From positions 1-11,031 of the forward strand of contig CABUSR010000050.1 of the NCBI GenBank assembly GCA_902494245.1: 11,031 nucleotides of DNA. Direction: 5' to 3'. The DNA comes from an uncultured Collinsella sp. GTDB taxonomy: Bacteria; Actinomycetota; Coriobacteriia; Coriobacteriales; Coriobacteriaceae. Of this stretch, positions 1 through 6,751 are shown one piece after another. The translations under genes were made by a program, and so were the position numbers. The notes under the pieces are model-generated. The model did no database searches, was not told the DNA's origin, and saw nothing but the letters and a program-made list of their open reading frames with translations. Position 1 is the first letter of the stretch; every line of letters starts with the position of its first letter.

Positions 1-111
1 GAGGTCGATGCGACCGCCGAGCTCAACGCCCGTGACGAGGCCCGTGCCAAGCGCAAGGCCCAGCAGCGTGGGGAGCGTGCCCGCAAGATTCGCGAAAGGA
101 ATGAGCGCTAA
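1..111 (+). CDS. C-terminal tail of an upstream protein (possibly signal peptidase II, LspA); 5' end outside window
   Basis: Frame 1 is open from the window edge to a TAA at 109-111 and gives 36 residues. The tail is very polar: alternating Glu/Asp and Arg/Lys with many Ala, ending KIRERNER, as expected of a cytoplasmic C-terminal extension. No domain motif is visible. The stop codon shares its last base with the ATG of the pseudouridine synthase, so the two are translationally coupled. In many Gram-positive bacteria the gene just upstream of an RluA-family synthase in this arrangement is lspA, and a charged tail after the last membrane helix would fit. That identity rests on gene order alone; nothing in the visible residues proves it. 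Confidence 0.55.
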   Translation, partial: EVDATAELNARDEARAKRKAQQRGERARKIRERNER

Positions 112-1124
112 TGGCTGACATCCATATCCTTGTTGCCGACGATGCCTCTGGTCAGCGCCTTGACGCCTATCTGGGCTCCAATGACGGCTGCCCTACGCGC
201 TCTGCCTGCGCGCATCTGATTGAGGGCGGTGCCGTATGCGTCAATGGCGAGACCTGCCTGTCCAAAAAGTACGCCGTGCGAGCCGGCGACCGTATTTCGG
301 TCGATCTGCCCGAGCCGCACGACCCGACCGACGTGATTCCCGAGGCCATTCCCCTCGATATCCGCTATGAGGACGACTACCTTATCGTGCTCTCCAAGCA
401 GCGCGGCCTGGTGTGCCATCCTGCGCATGGTCATGAGAGTGGTACGCTCGCGAATGCCCTGGTCTATCACTGCGGTATCGACCATCTGGGCACCGTGCAG
501 GGCGAGGACCGCCCCGGTATTGTGCATCGCCTGGATCGCGATACCTCGGGTCTCATGCTTGCGGCAAAGGACGACGACACCCAGCGCGCGCTCCAAAATC
601 TCATCCGCACGCGTACGCTTGACCGTCGCTATATCACACTTGTTCACGGGCACATCGCCATGGACGAGGGCACCATCAACACCGGCATTGCCCGATCGAC
701 GCGCGACCGTGTCAAGATGGCGGTTTCGGACGATCCTTTCGCGCGCCAGGCCATTACGACCTTTAAGGTCCTCGAGCGCTTCGATTCCACGCGATTTGAC
801 GGCGGCTATACGCTCGTCGAGTGCCACCTGTTTACGGGCCGCACGCATCAGATTCGTGTGCATATGCGCCATATCAACCACGCCTGCGTGGGCGATCCGC
901 TCTACGGCAAGTGCGATGCACGCGCCGATCAGGGTCTGACCAGGCAATTCCTTCATTCCTGGCGCGTCGCATTCGACCATCCCGTGACGGGCGAGCGCAT
1001 CGAATGCCGCGACGAGCTGCCGTGGGATCTCGCTGCGGTTCTTGACGACCTGGCCCCGCGCTCGCTTGGCCGCACCGCCGCCGGCGACGATATTGTCCCG
1101 CAGCTTGGCCTGCTCGAAGCCTAG
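111..1124 (+). CDS. RluA/RluD-family rRNA pseudouridine synthase with S4 domain
   Basis: The 337-residue product should convert uridine to pseudouridine in structured RNA, most likely 23S rRNA, in the cytoplasm. Residues about 14-66 resemble an S4 RNA-binding domain (QRLDAYL near its start, then a GGAVCVNG turn). The catalytic domain starts near residue 85 (YEDDYLIVLSK). The family signature HRLDRDTSG begins at residue 139, placing the catalytic aspartate at D142. GRTHQIRVHMRH and GDPLYG follow, both typical of RluA, RluC and RluD. Length and domain order match RluD-like enzymes (Bacillus YlyB type). The start is supported by AAAGGA at 95-100, and the ATG overlaps the preceding stop by one base. 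The exact target uridine cannot be read from the sequence, so no symbol is given. The last 20 or so residues look like an unconserved tail. Confidence 0.95.
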   Translation: MADIHILVADDASGQRLDAYLGSNDGCPTRSACAHLIEGGAVCVNGETCLSKKYAVRAGDRISVDLPEPHDPTDVIPEAIPLDIRYEDDYLIVLSKQRGLVCHPAHGHESGTLANALVYHCGIDHLGTVQGEDRPGIVHRLDRDTSGLMLAAKDDDTQRALQNLIRTRTLDRRYITLVHGHIAMDEGTINTGIARSTRDRVKMAVSDDPFARQAITTFKVLERFDSTRFDGGYTLVECHLFTGRTHQIRVHMRHINHACVGDPLYGKCDARADQGLTRQFLHSWRVAFDHPVTGERIECRDELPWDLAAVLDDLAPRSLGRTAAGDDIVPQLGLLEA

Positions 1125-1142
1125 CCGGTATTAGGTGGTTTC

Positions 1143-1169
1143 TTGAACTCGGTAAGCCTGCGGTAAGAT
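1143..1169 (+). promoter_or_regulatory. Putative promoter of the glycosyltransferase gene
   Basis: TTGAAC at 1143-1148 could serve as a -35 box and TAAGAT at 1164-1169 as a -10 box, separated by 15 bases, which is shorter than ideal. A shifted -10 (GATATA, 1167-1172) would give 18. The -10 is preceded by GG, as at three other candidate promoters in this window. CGGTAAG occurs twice here (1150-1156 and 1161-1167) with an 11-base period. The -10 lies 37 bases before the start codon. Confidence 0.4.
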
Positions 1170-1206
1170 ATACGATTGTTTACGTAACGCGTTCCTGGGA
1201 GCCTGC

Positions 1207-2502
1207 ATGCTCGCCTTTTTACAAACCAACACGCCCATCGTGATTTTCAACCAGATTGTCGTCACGCTGCTCACGGTCTGCTTTCTGTACCAGGTGGTCT
1301 TCTTTGTCATCGGCGCTCTTCGTGGCGAAGTCGCGCCTCCCAAGGCCAAAAATCTCCACCGCTATGCCTTCTTTATCGCAGCGCATAACGAGGAGGCCGT
1401 AATTGCCAATCTCGTACGCTCCATCAAGGACCAGGATTATCCGTCCGAGCTCATCGAGGTCTTTGTCGTTGCCGACGCCTGCACCGACAATACCGCTCAG
1501 CTCGCGCGCGAGGCCGGTGCCATTGTTTACGAGCGCAATGACCTGGCCCGTAAGGGCAAGAGCTGGGTCATGGACTTTGGTTTCGATCGCATCCTTAACG
1601 AGTATCCCGATACGTTTGAGGGCTACTTTATCTTCGATGCCGACAACGTTATCTCCCGCGATTACGTGTCTAAGATGAACGATGCCTTTGACCAGGGCTT
1701 CCATGTGGTCACGAGCTATCGCAATTCCAAGAACTTCGGCAGCTCGTGGATCTCGGCAGCTAATGCCACCTGGTATCTGCGCGAGGCCCGCTTCCTCAAC
1801 AATGCGCGTAATATCTGCAAGACGTCCTGCGCTGTCTCGGGTTCGGGTTACCTTATCTCGGCGAGCGTGATTGAGGGCATGCACGGTTGGCAGTTCCATA
1901 CGCTGACCGAGGACATCCAGTTCACCACGTTCTGCGCCATTCACGGCATCCGCATCGGTTATGCGCCGGCGGAGTTCTTTGACGAGCAGCCGGTGACGTT
2001 TAAGGCGTCCTGGAAACAGCGTATGCGTTGGACTAAGGGCTTTTACCAGGTGTTCTTTACCTATGGCAAGCATCTTGTCAAATCGACAATCCGCTATCAT
2101 CGCTTTGCCGCATATGACATGTTTATGACCATCGCTCCGGGCATGCTGCTGTCCCTGATCTCCATGCTCGCCAACGCGACCTTCCTCATCGTGGGCGGGC
2201 TTTCGCACGGCTTCTTGGCCACCGAGGTCGAGATGCAGGCTTGTGCCGCCTCGCTCATTATGACCTTCGTGATGATGTACCAGACCTTCTTTATCCTGGC
2301 GCTACTCACGACCATCTTCGAGTACAAGCACATTCATTGCGCGCAAAAGTGGCGTTTGGTGACCAACCTGTTTACCTTCCCGATCTTTATGTTCAGCTAT
2401 ATCCCCATCACGGTGGCTGCTCTGTTCCTAAAGGTCGACTGGGTCCCGACGCAGCACGCCGTCAACGTTACTCTCGACGAGGTTATGCAAGGCGCTAAAT
2501 AA
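1207..2502 (+). CDS. Membrane-bound family 2 glycosyltransferase (processive beta-glycosyltransferase type)
   Basis: The 431-residue protein should transfer sugars from a nucleotide-sugar donor at the inner face of the membrane, probably building a cell-surface polysaccharide or glycolipid. An N-terminal membrane helix spans about residues 10-38. The GT-A domain follows: AAHNEE at 58-63, an Asp at D90 in VVADACTDN, the metal-binding DAD at 144-146, TED at 234-236 with the likely catalytic base D236, and QRMRW at 271-275. This D, DxD, TED, QxxRW set is that of cellulose, hyaluronan and NodC-like synthases. Further helices lie near 303-333, 345-372 and 388-410. The start is supported by TGGGAG at 1196-1201. 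No PilZ domain or partner subunit is seen here; the gene has its own promoter and terminator, so it appears monocistronic. The product sugar cannot be inferred. Confidence 0.92.
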   Translation: MLAFLQTNTPIVIFNQIVVTLLTVCFLYQVVFFVIGALRGEVAPPKAKNLHRYAFFIAAHNEEAVIANLVRSIKDQDYPSELIEVFVVADACTDNTAQLAREAGAIVYERNDLARKGKSWVMDFGFDRILNEYPDTFEGYFIFDADNVISRDYVSKMNDAFDQGFHVVTSYRNSKNFGSSWISAANATWYLREARFLNNARNICKTSCAVSGSGYLISASVIEGMHGWQFHTLTEDIQFTTFCAIHGIRIGYAPAEFFDEQPVTFKASWKQRMRWTKGFYQVFFTYGKHLVKSTIRYHRFAAYDMFMTIAPGMLLSLISMLANATFLIVGGLSHGFLATEVEMQACAASLIMTFVMMYQTFFILALLTTIFEYKHIHCAQKWRLVTNLFTFPIFMFSYIPITVAALFLKVDWVPTQHAVNVTLDEVMQGAK

Positions 2503-2510
2503 CCACCACC

Positions 2511-2552
2511 AAAACCACCACAAAGGGGACAGGCACCTTTGTGGTGGTTTTT
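2511..2552 (+). terminator. Intrinsic terminator after the glycosyltransferase gene
   Basis: AAAACCACCACAAAGG (2511-2526) is the exact reverse complement of 2536-2551, giving a perfect 16-bp stem with a 9-base loop (GGACAGGCA). The right arm ends in a run of five T (2548-2552). It starts 8 bases after the glycosyltransferase stop. The A-rich start of the left arm means it could also work, more weakly, on the minus strand. An extra copy of AACCACCAC at 2501-2509 could pair in an alternative register. Confidence 0.85.
2519..2543. repeat. Intergenic repeat core GGGGACAGGCACC inside the terminator hairpin
   Basis: The centre of the hairpin reads CAAAGGGGACAGGCACCTTTG (2521-2541). I recall this core, flanked by short complementary arms, as a common dispersed intergenic element in Collinsella-like genomes, resembling REP elements that are mobilised by single-strand transposases of the TnpA-REP/Y1 type. 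Only one copy lies in this window, so its repetitive nature is recalled, not seen. Confidence 0.45.
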
Positions 2553-2583
2553 GCGTTTGAGCAGCTGTCCATGGAGGTGCACG

Positions 2584-3006
2584 ATGTCCTACATCCCATT
2601 TTGGATTTGCATCTTTGCCGGCGCGGCGATTGATGCCCGTGAGCGGCGGTTTCCCAATGAACTTGCCGGCGCGTGTGCCGTGGCGGCGTTTGCAGGCGTT
2701 TGGCTCGACAGGGGCATTAACACGGCGCTTGAGCACGCCGGTCTTGCGGTCATCGTCTACCTTGCCCTTGTGCTTACTGAGTCGCTCTGGCGTCGTATTC
2801 GCCACGCTCCCGGCATTGGCATGGGTGACGCCAAGGCGCTCTTTGCCCTTTGCATCCTCGACCCTCTGGGTGGCATCGTTGCGTTTGCTGTCTCGCTCCT
2901 TGCCCTTGCTGTCGCCTGCCTCATCACAAAATCGCGCTCCTTGCCATTGCTGCCGTTTTTAGTGCCGATATTTGCCATAATCGAGGTCGTGGGTAGTACG
3001 CTGTAA
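2584..3006 (+). CDS. Short A24-family prepilin peptidase-like membrane protease
   Basis: The 140-residue hydrophobic protein carries both aspartates of the A24 aspartic proteases: D17 in DARERRFPN, matching the family pattern D-x(n)-R-x-x-PN, and D82 in GMGD (residues 79-82), the GxGD motif followed by AK. Helices lie near 5-17, 27-41, 50-68, 85-115 and 120-137. There is no N-terminal methyltransferase domain with paired cysteines, so it resembles the short TadV/CpaA/FlaK-type enzymes that cleave prepilin-like signal peptides at the membrane. An in-frame upstream extension to 2539 runs through the terminator and is rejected: GGAGG at 2573-2577 sits 6 bases before the ATG at 2584. No pilin, ATPase or secretin gene is in the window, so the substrate is unknown. 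It lies 30 bases before the dGTPase gene and probably shares its transcript. Confidence 0.82.
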   Translation: MSYIPFWICIFAGAAIDARERRFPNELAGACAVAAFAGVWLDRGINTALEHAGLAVIVYLALVLTESLWRRIRHAPGIGMGDAKALFALCILDPLGGIVAFAVSLLALAVACLITKSRSLPLLPFLVPIFAIIEVVGSTL

Positions 3007-3036
3007 TCGTTGCGCGCCCTTTTTAAGGAGCATGCC

Positions 3037-4284
3037 ATGGCAATCAATCAACAGACAGCCGCCATCAAGGCGCGTATGGATCGCATTCCCTCGGCGTTGT
3101 CGCCCGAGCTGGTCGATCGTATCGCTGCCGACCGTGCCTCGGGTGTCATTAACCCTTATCGATGCAACGATGGTCAGGTCATCCGCCGTGTTGATCGAGC
3201 CGCAGACCAAGGCACGATCATGCGTCCGGCCTTTATGCGCGATGCCGAAAAGATTCTCCATCTGCCTGCGTACGCCCGATACGCCGGCAAAACTCAGGTT
3301 TTCAGCTTTCGCAGCAACGATGATCTGTCGCGTCGCGGCCTGCACGTGCAACTTGTTTCGCGCATCGCACGTGATATCGGTTGCGCCCTGGGGCTCAACT
3401 GCGATCTGATCGAAGCGATTGGTTTGGGCCACGACTTGGGCCATACACCCTTCGGCCACGCCGGTGAGCGATTCCTCAACGATATCTATCACGAGCGCAC
3501 GGGTCGTTATTTTTTCCATAACGTGCAGTCGGTCCGCGTGCTCGACGCGCTGTACGGCCGCAACGTGTCGCTCCAGACGCTCGACGGCGTGCTGTGCCAT
3601 AACGGCGAGTACGAACAGCGCGTCTTTGAGCTCTCGGACATGAGCTCCTTTGAACAGTTTGATCAGACGGTTGAGGACTGCATTGCCACGGGTTATAGCG
3701 CAATTGAGCACCTGCGTCCCATGACGCTCGAAGGCTGCGTGGTCCGCATCTCGGATATCCTTGCCTACGTTGGACGCGATCGCCAAGACGCCATTGCGGC
3801 GGGCCTGCTGTCACCCGAAGCTTTTGATGACGGTCGGGGCGGAGCATACAACAGCTGGATCCTCACGCATGCCTCCATCGATATCGTTGAACACAGCTAT
3901 GGCAAGCCGCACATCGAGATGAGCGAGGACCTGTTTGAGGAAATCCGTCGGGCCAAGCGCGAGAACTACGAGAAGATCTATAGCAAGGGCGGTATCGAGG
4001 GCGACTCCGAAGCGGAGCTGCGCGAGGCTTTCGAAAAGCTCTACGACCGTTGCCTGCAGGATATAAACGAAGGCGACGAGTCCTCGTATATCTTTAAGCA
4101 CCACATTTCTCGCATTGTGCAGCAGCTTTCCTACTACGATCGCACCTATGCATGGCAGGACGATAAGGACCAGGCGGTCGTGGATTATATTGCTAGCATG
4201 TCGGACGGTTATTTCTGCGAGCTCACGAGCAAGCTGTTCCCGGGATTGAAGTTTCCGCACCGTACCTATATTAACGAACGGTAG
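3037..4284 (+). CDS. dgt: dGTPase-family HD-domain triphosphohydrolase
   Basis: The 415-residue protein belongs to the deoxyguanosine triphosphate triphosphohydrolases, which split dNTPs (classically dGTP) to the nucleoside and triphosphate and so trim the nucleotide pool. KTQVF (85-89) leads into the HD domain. Metal ligands are H103, H132-D133 in GHDLGHTPFGHAGE, and probably D240 in VVRISDILAYV. FFHNVQSVRVL (159-169) is also typical. The usual RLTHSLEV around the first histidine is replaced by RRGLHVQLV, so this is a divergent member and dGTP specificity is uncertain. The C-terminal part from about 270 is family-specific. AAGGAG at 3025-3030 fixes the ATG at 3037; a TTG at 3010 in the same frame has no good ribosome site. 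Only 30 bases separate it from the A24 gene, with at best a weak promoter (TTGCCA 2972-2977, TAGTAC 2994-2999). Confidence 0.88.
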   Translation: MAINQQTAAIKARMDRIPSALSPELVDRIAADRASGVINPYRCNDGQVIRRVDRAADQGTIMRPAFMRDAEKILHLPAYARYAGKTQVFSFRSNDDLSRRGLHVQLVSRIARDIGCALGLNCDLIEAIGLGHDLGHTPFGHAGERFLNDIYHERTGRYFFHNVQSVRVLDALYGRNVSLQTLDGVLCHNGEYEQRVFELSDMSSFEQFDQTVEDCIATGYSAIEHLRPMTLEGCVVRISDILAYVGRDRQDAIAAGLLSPEAFDDGRGGAYNSWILTHASIDIVEHSYGKPHIEMSEDLFEEIRRAKRENYEKIYSKGGIEGDSEAELREAFEKLYDRCLQDINEGDESSYIFKHHISRIVQQLSYYDRTYAWQDDKDQAVVDYIASMSDGYFCELTSKLFPGLKFPHRTYINER

Positions 4285-4299
4285 TTCGTATTTATTCGG

Positions 4300-4305
4300 T
4301 ATACT
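4300..4305 (+). promoter_or_regulatory. Putative -10 box of the rarA promoter
   Basis: TATACT matches the -10 consensus at five of six positions and is preceded by GG. No good -35 is visible at 16-18 bases upstream. It lies 16 bases after the dGTPase stop and 38 bases before the preferred rarA start. No terminator is visible between the two genes, so read-through is also possible. Confidence 0.45.
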
Positions 4306-4343
4306 GTTAGTGGAAAACGTTTTGATTGACGCACGGGATGGTT

Positions 4344-5693
4344 ATGGACGACCTTTTTTCTGCTTCGACGCGTGAGCGTTCCTTTCAGAATGCGCCGCTT
4401 GCGGTGCGCATGCGGCCCAATTCACTCGACGAGTATGTGGGCCAGCAAAAGGCCGTCGGTAAGGGCTCGTGGTTACGTGCCGCGATTGAGCATGACGTAC
4501 TGTCGAGCGTGATTCTGTACGGGCCGGCCGGTACGGGCAAGACGACGCTGGCACATATTATCGCCAACCATACTAAGAGCGAGTTTGTCGAGGTCAGCGC
4601 CGTGACGGGCACCGTAAAGGACCTTCGTCGCGTGATTGACGAGGCCAAGACGCGCCTGAATACCTACGACCGCCGCACCATTCTTTTCATCGATGAGATT
4701 CACCGCTTCTCCAAGTCGCAGCAGGATGCCCTGCTGCATGCAGTTGAGAACCGTACCGTCATAATGATTGGCGCCACGACGGAGAATCCGTACTTCGAGG
4801 TCAACTCGGCGTTGCTCTCGCGCGGTCGCGTGGTGGAGCTTGAGCATCTTAAAGACGAGGATATAGCCACACTCATTGAGCGTGCGCTCGAGGCTCCGCA
4901 GGGTTTGAACGGCAAGTTCTCGGCCGATGAGGATACGGTTAAGACCATCTGTACGCTGGCAGCGGGTGATGCTCGCTCAGCGCTCACGACGCTCGAGCTT
5001 GCGAGTGAGATTGCCGTAACGCGTCCCGATACCGAGGGAACGCCGGCGCCTGCGGCGGGGGAGCGCTATCCCATCACTGTTGACGACGTGAAGATTGCCA
5101 ACCCGCGCCGTGGCTTTTCGTACGACAAAAACGGCGACATGCACTACGACATCATCAGTGCGTTCATCAAGTCCATGCGCGGCAGCGACCCCGATGCCAC
5201 GATCTATTGGCTCGCGCGCATGATTGATGCGGGGGAGGATCCCAAGTTTATCGCTCGCCGTATTATGATTCACGCTTCTGAGGATGTTGGCAACGCCGAC
5301 CCGCAGGCGCTTTTGGTGGCGCATGCCGCGTTTAAGTCTGCCGAGGTCATTGGGTATCCCGAGTGCCGCATTAACCTTGCTCAGGCCGCTCTGTATGTGT
5401 GCTTGGCGCCTAAATCCAACGCGTGTGAGGCCTCGATCGATGCGGCGCTGGCCGATATCCATTCAAGTGGGCTTCGCGAGGTGCCGAGTTATCTGCGCGA
5501 TCGTCATCGCCCGGGCAGCGACGAATACGGTGTGTATAAGTATCCGCATGATTATCCCGAAGGCTGGGTCGATCAGCGCTATTTGCCCGAGGGGCTGGAG
5601 CGCGGTGCGTTTTGGCAGCCTGCGGGCCGCGGCTGGGAAGAGTGGCGTGTTGAGCAAAGCGAACGCGACCGTAGCGGTAACGCGCCCAGGTAG
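4344..5693 (+). CDS. rarA: Replication-associated recombination protein A (RarA/MgsA), AAA+ ATPase
   Basis: From the ATG at 4344 the protein has 449 residues. RarA acts as an oligomeric AAA+ ATPase at stalled replication forks, related to clamp-loader subunits. MRPNSLDEYVGQQ (23-35) is the conserved N-terminal block. Walker A is GPAGTGKTT (60-68), Walker B LFIDEIH (114-120), sensor 1 TTEN (145-148), and LLSRGRV holds the likely arginine finger R160. The C-terminal MgsA domain is recognisable from MRGSDPDA and IHASEDVGNADP, and the end contains YKYPHDYPEGW. A proline/alanine-rich stretch near 230-240 (EGTPAPAAGE) looks like a small loop insertion. TTG 4326 and ATG 4338 are alternative starts; 4344 is preferred because actinobacterial RarA usually begins MDDLF and GGGA at 4335-4338 is suitably placed, but the choice is not firm. 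Confidence 0.95.
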   Translation: MDDLFSASTRERSFQNAPLAVRMRPNSLDEYVGQQKAVGKGSWLRAAIEHDVLSSVILYGPAGTGKTTLAHIIANHTKSEFVEVSAVTGTVKDLRRVIDEAKTRLNTYDRRTILFIDEIHRFSKSQQDALLHAVENRTVIMIGATTENPYFEVNSALLSRGRVVELEHLKDEDIATLIERALEAPQGLNGKFSADEDTVKTICTLAAGDARSALTTLELASEIAVTRPDTEGTPAPAAGERYPITVDDVKIANPRRGFSYDKNGDMHYDIISAFIKSMRGSDPDATIYWLARMIDAGEDPKFIARRIMIHASEDVGNADPQALLVAHAAFKSAEVIGYPECRINLAQAALYVCLAPKSNACEASIDAALADIHSSGLREVPSYLRDRHRPGSDEYGVYKYPHDYPEGWVDQRYLPEGLERGAFWQPAGRGWEEWRVEQSERDRSGNAPR

Positions 5694-5717
5694 GTCCTTG
5701 GACCTCGCACATTCCCT

Positions 5718-5748
5718 TTGGGTATCTTCCCCTTCTTTGGGGTACCAT
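5718..5748 (+). promoter_or_regulatory. Putative promoter region of the sigma-factor operon
   Basis: TACCAT (5743-5748), preceded by GGGG, is a candidate -10 located 38 bases before the start of the DUF948-like gene; TTGGGT at 5718-5723 is a poor -35 at 19 bases. The region also contains GGGTAT (5720-5725) and GGGTAC (5740-5745). GGGTAT is the -10 consensus of Bacillus SigB-type promoters, so self-regulation by the operon's own sigma factor is possible, but no GTTT-type -35 stands at the right distance. Confidence 0.35.
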
Positions 5749-5786
5749 GAAAGTCGTCTGTATTTCGATTCTTTCGGGAGGCTTGT

Positions 5787-6380
5787 ATGAGTCCCATTCA
5801 AATCGCCCTGCTGGTGCTTGCCATTGCCGGTGTGTGGGCTATCGTTGAGCTCGCGCTTACCTTGCGCAAGACCCGCAACGCCGTTGATTCGCTCGATAAG
5901 ACCGTAAGCGTTCTCAATAACACCATCGCCGAGGCTCAGCCTGTGGTGGCAAAGCTCGATGGCGCCGTCGATGAGCTTACGCCGGCACTTGCCCAGGTGG
6001 AGCCGCTGCTCAAGTCGAGCAAGACCGCGGTTGACGCCCTTACCTCCAATCTTGTAGAGGTCGAAGCCGTGGTTCGCGACATTTCCGAGGTCACGGGTAG
6101 CGTGGCCGAGGCAAGCAACGCTGTGTCGAGCGTGACTGATTCTGCTGCTGGCGCCGTGCAGAAGCTCTTCAATAAGGTGAAGGCTCCTGCAGCCGACGCC
6201 GATCGCAAGCTCGCCGCTGCCGCCGCCGTGGCCGAGCAGCCTACCGAGCGCGTTCTGATTGGTGAGGCTGAGGACGAGGCCGCCGATGGTGCGGATGCGG
6301 CTCAGAAGCCCGCAGCCAAGCCTGCTCAGTATTACACCTATACGCCCGCCGAGACCTCCGAGGAGTCCTGCGATGAGTAG
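5787..6380 (+). CDS. DUF948-like membrane-anchored coiled-coil protein
   Basis: The 197-residue protein has an N-terminal membrane helix (about 4-25) followed by a long amphipathic region (about 28-130) with regularly spaced hydrophobic residues and repeated LD, AVD and VEA patterns, as in DUF948 proteins such as Bacillus YtxG. From about 133 it becomes Ala/Glu/Asp-rich and low in complexity, and ends with a Tyr-containing QYYTYTP segment. GGGAGG at 5776-5781 is a strong ribosome site 5 bases before the ATG. Its stop overlaps the next gene by 8 bases (6373-6380), so it is the first gene of the sigma operon. YtxG is known as a general-stress protein in Bacillus, which fits the neighbourhood. 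The molecular function is unknown; a membrane-linked sensor or scaffold for the sigma module is only inferred. Confidence 0.75.
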   Translation: MSPIQIALLVLAIAGVWAIVELALTLRKTRNAVDSLDKTVSVLNNTIAEAQPVVAKLDGAVDELTPALAQVEPLLKSSKTAVDALTSNLVEVEAVVRDISEVTGSVAEASNAVSSVTDSAAGAVQKLFNKVKAPAADADRKLAAAAAVAEQPTERVLIGEAEDEAADGADAAQKPAAKPAQYYTYTPAETSEESCDE

Positions 6381-6750
6381 CGAAGCAACCTGCCCTATTA
6401 CGCTGACTGTTGCCGGGGATCCGCGTCTGGCACGCCTCGTGCGTATGACGGCGGCCAACGTCGGCGCGCTGTGCTCCATGTCCGTCGATCGCATCGAGGA
6501 CATTCGTATGGCTGCCGAGGAGGCCTTTATCTTTGGCTGCACGGCTGTTGATTCCGATGACATCATGATCAGGTTCGATGTCGATGAGTCTCACGTTGGC
6601 ATGAACTTTACCTTTGGCGATCGGGCCACCGTCGACGAGGATGACCAGGCTGCCGTGTATGCCGAGCTCATTCTGGCGAGCGTGTGCGATTCCTACGAAA
6701 AGACTGAGGCGCCCCTGACGCTTTCCCTCGACCTCAAGGCGGATATCTAA
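6373..6750 (+). CDS. RsbW/SpoIIAB-like anti-sigma factor, degenerate in its ATP site
   Basis: The 125-residue protein is the size of RsbW-type anti-sigma factors, which hold SigB-family sigma factors and phosphorylate an antagonist. VDRIEDIRMAAEEA (38-51) resembles the helix containing the N-box of the Bergerat ATPase fold, with E50 in place of the conserved Glu. The N-box Asn four residues later is Phe (F54). No DxGxG (G1) box is seen after the central strands, where MNFTFGDRATVDEDD stands instead, and no GxG (G2) box before the last helix (AELILASVCDSYE). Assignment therefore leans on size, the partial N-box helix and position directly before the sigma gene. A longer in-frame extension to 6259 lies wholly inside the upstream gene and is rejected; GAGGAG at 6360-6365 supports the ATG at 6373. 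The sigma gene starts 2 bases after its last base. Confidence 0.7.
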   Translation: MSSEATCPITLTVAGDPRLARLVRMTAANVGALCSMSVDRIEDIRMAAEEAFIFGCTAVDSDDIMIRFDVDESHVGMNFTFGDRATVDEDDQAAVYAELILASVCDSYEKTEAPLTLSLDLKADI

Positions 6751-6751
6751 T

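Noticed and set aside
185..197. Cysteine-rich patch in alaS (residue positions in the protein) as a novel zinc insertion
   Set aside because: Similar Cys patterns just before the EFWNLVF segment occur in other bacterial alanyl-tRNA synthetases, so it is not unusual.
1219..2208. Minus-strand open frame opposite the glycosyltransferase gene
   Set aside because: The plus strand carries all catalytic motifs of a known family; the antisense frame has none.
5692..5705. AGGTCC-TT-GGACCT inverted repeat at the rarA stop as a terminator
   Set aside because: The loop is too short for the full stem and no T-run follows.
6259..6372. N-terminal extension of the anti-sigma protein
   Set aside because: It lies wholly inside the DUF948-like gene, is Arg/Pro-rich as expected from an out-of-frame reading, and a good ribosome site precedes the ATG at 6373.
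5463..6566. Minus-strand open frame of 367 codons across the rarA end, promoter region and DUF948 gene
   Set aside because: It crosses three well-supported plus-strand features, and its sequence is low-complexity mirror coding without a family motif.
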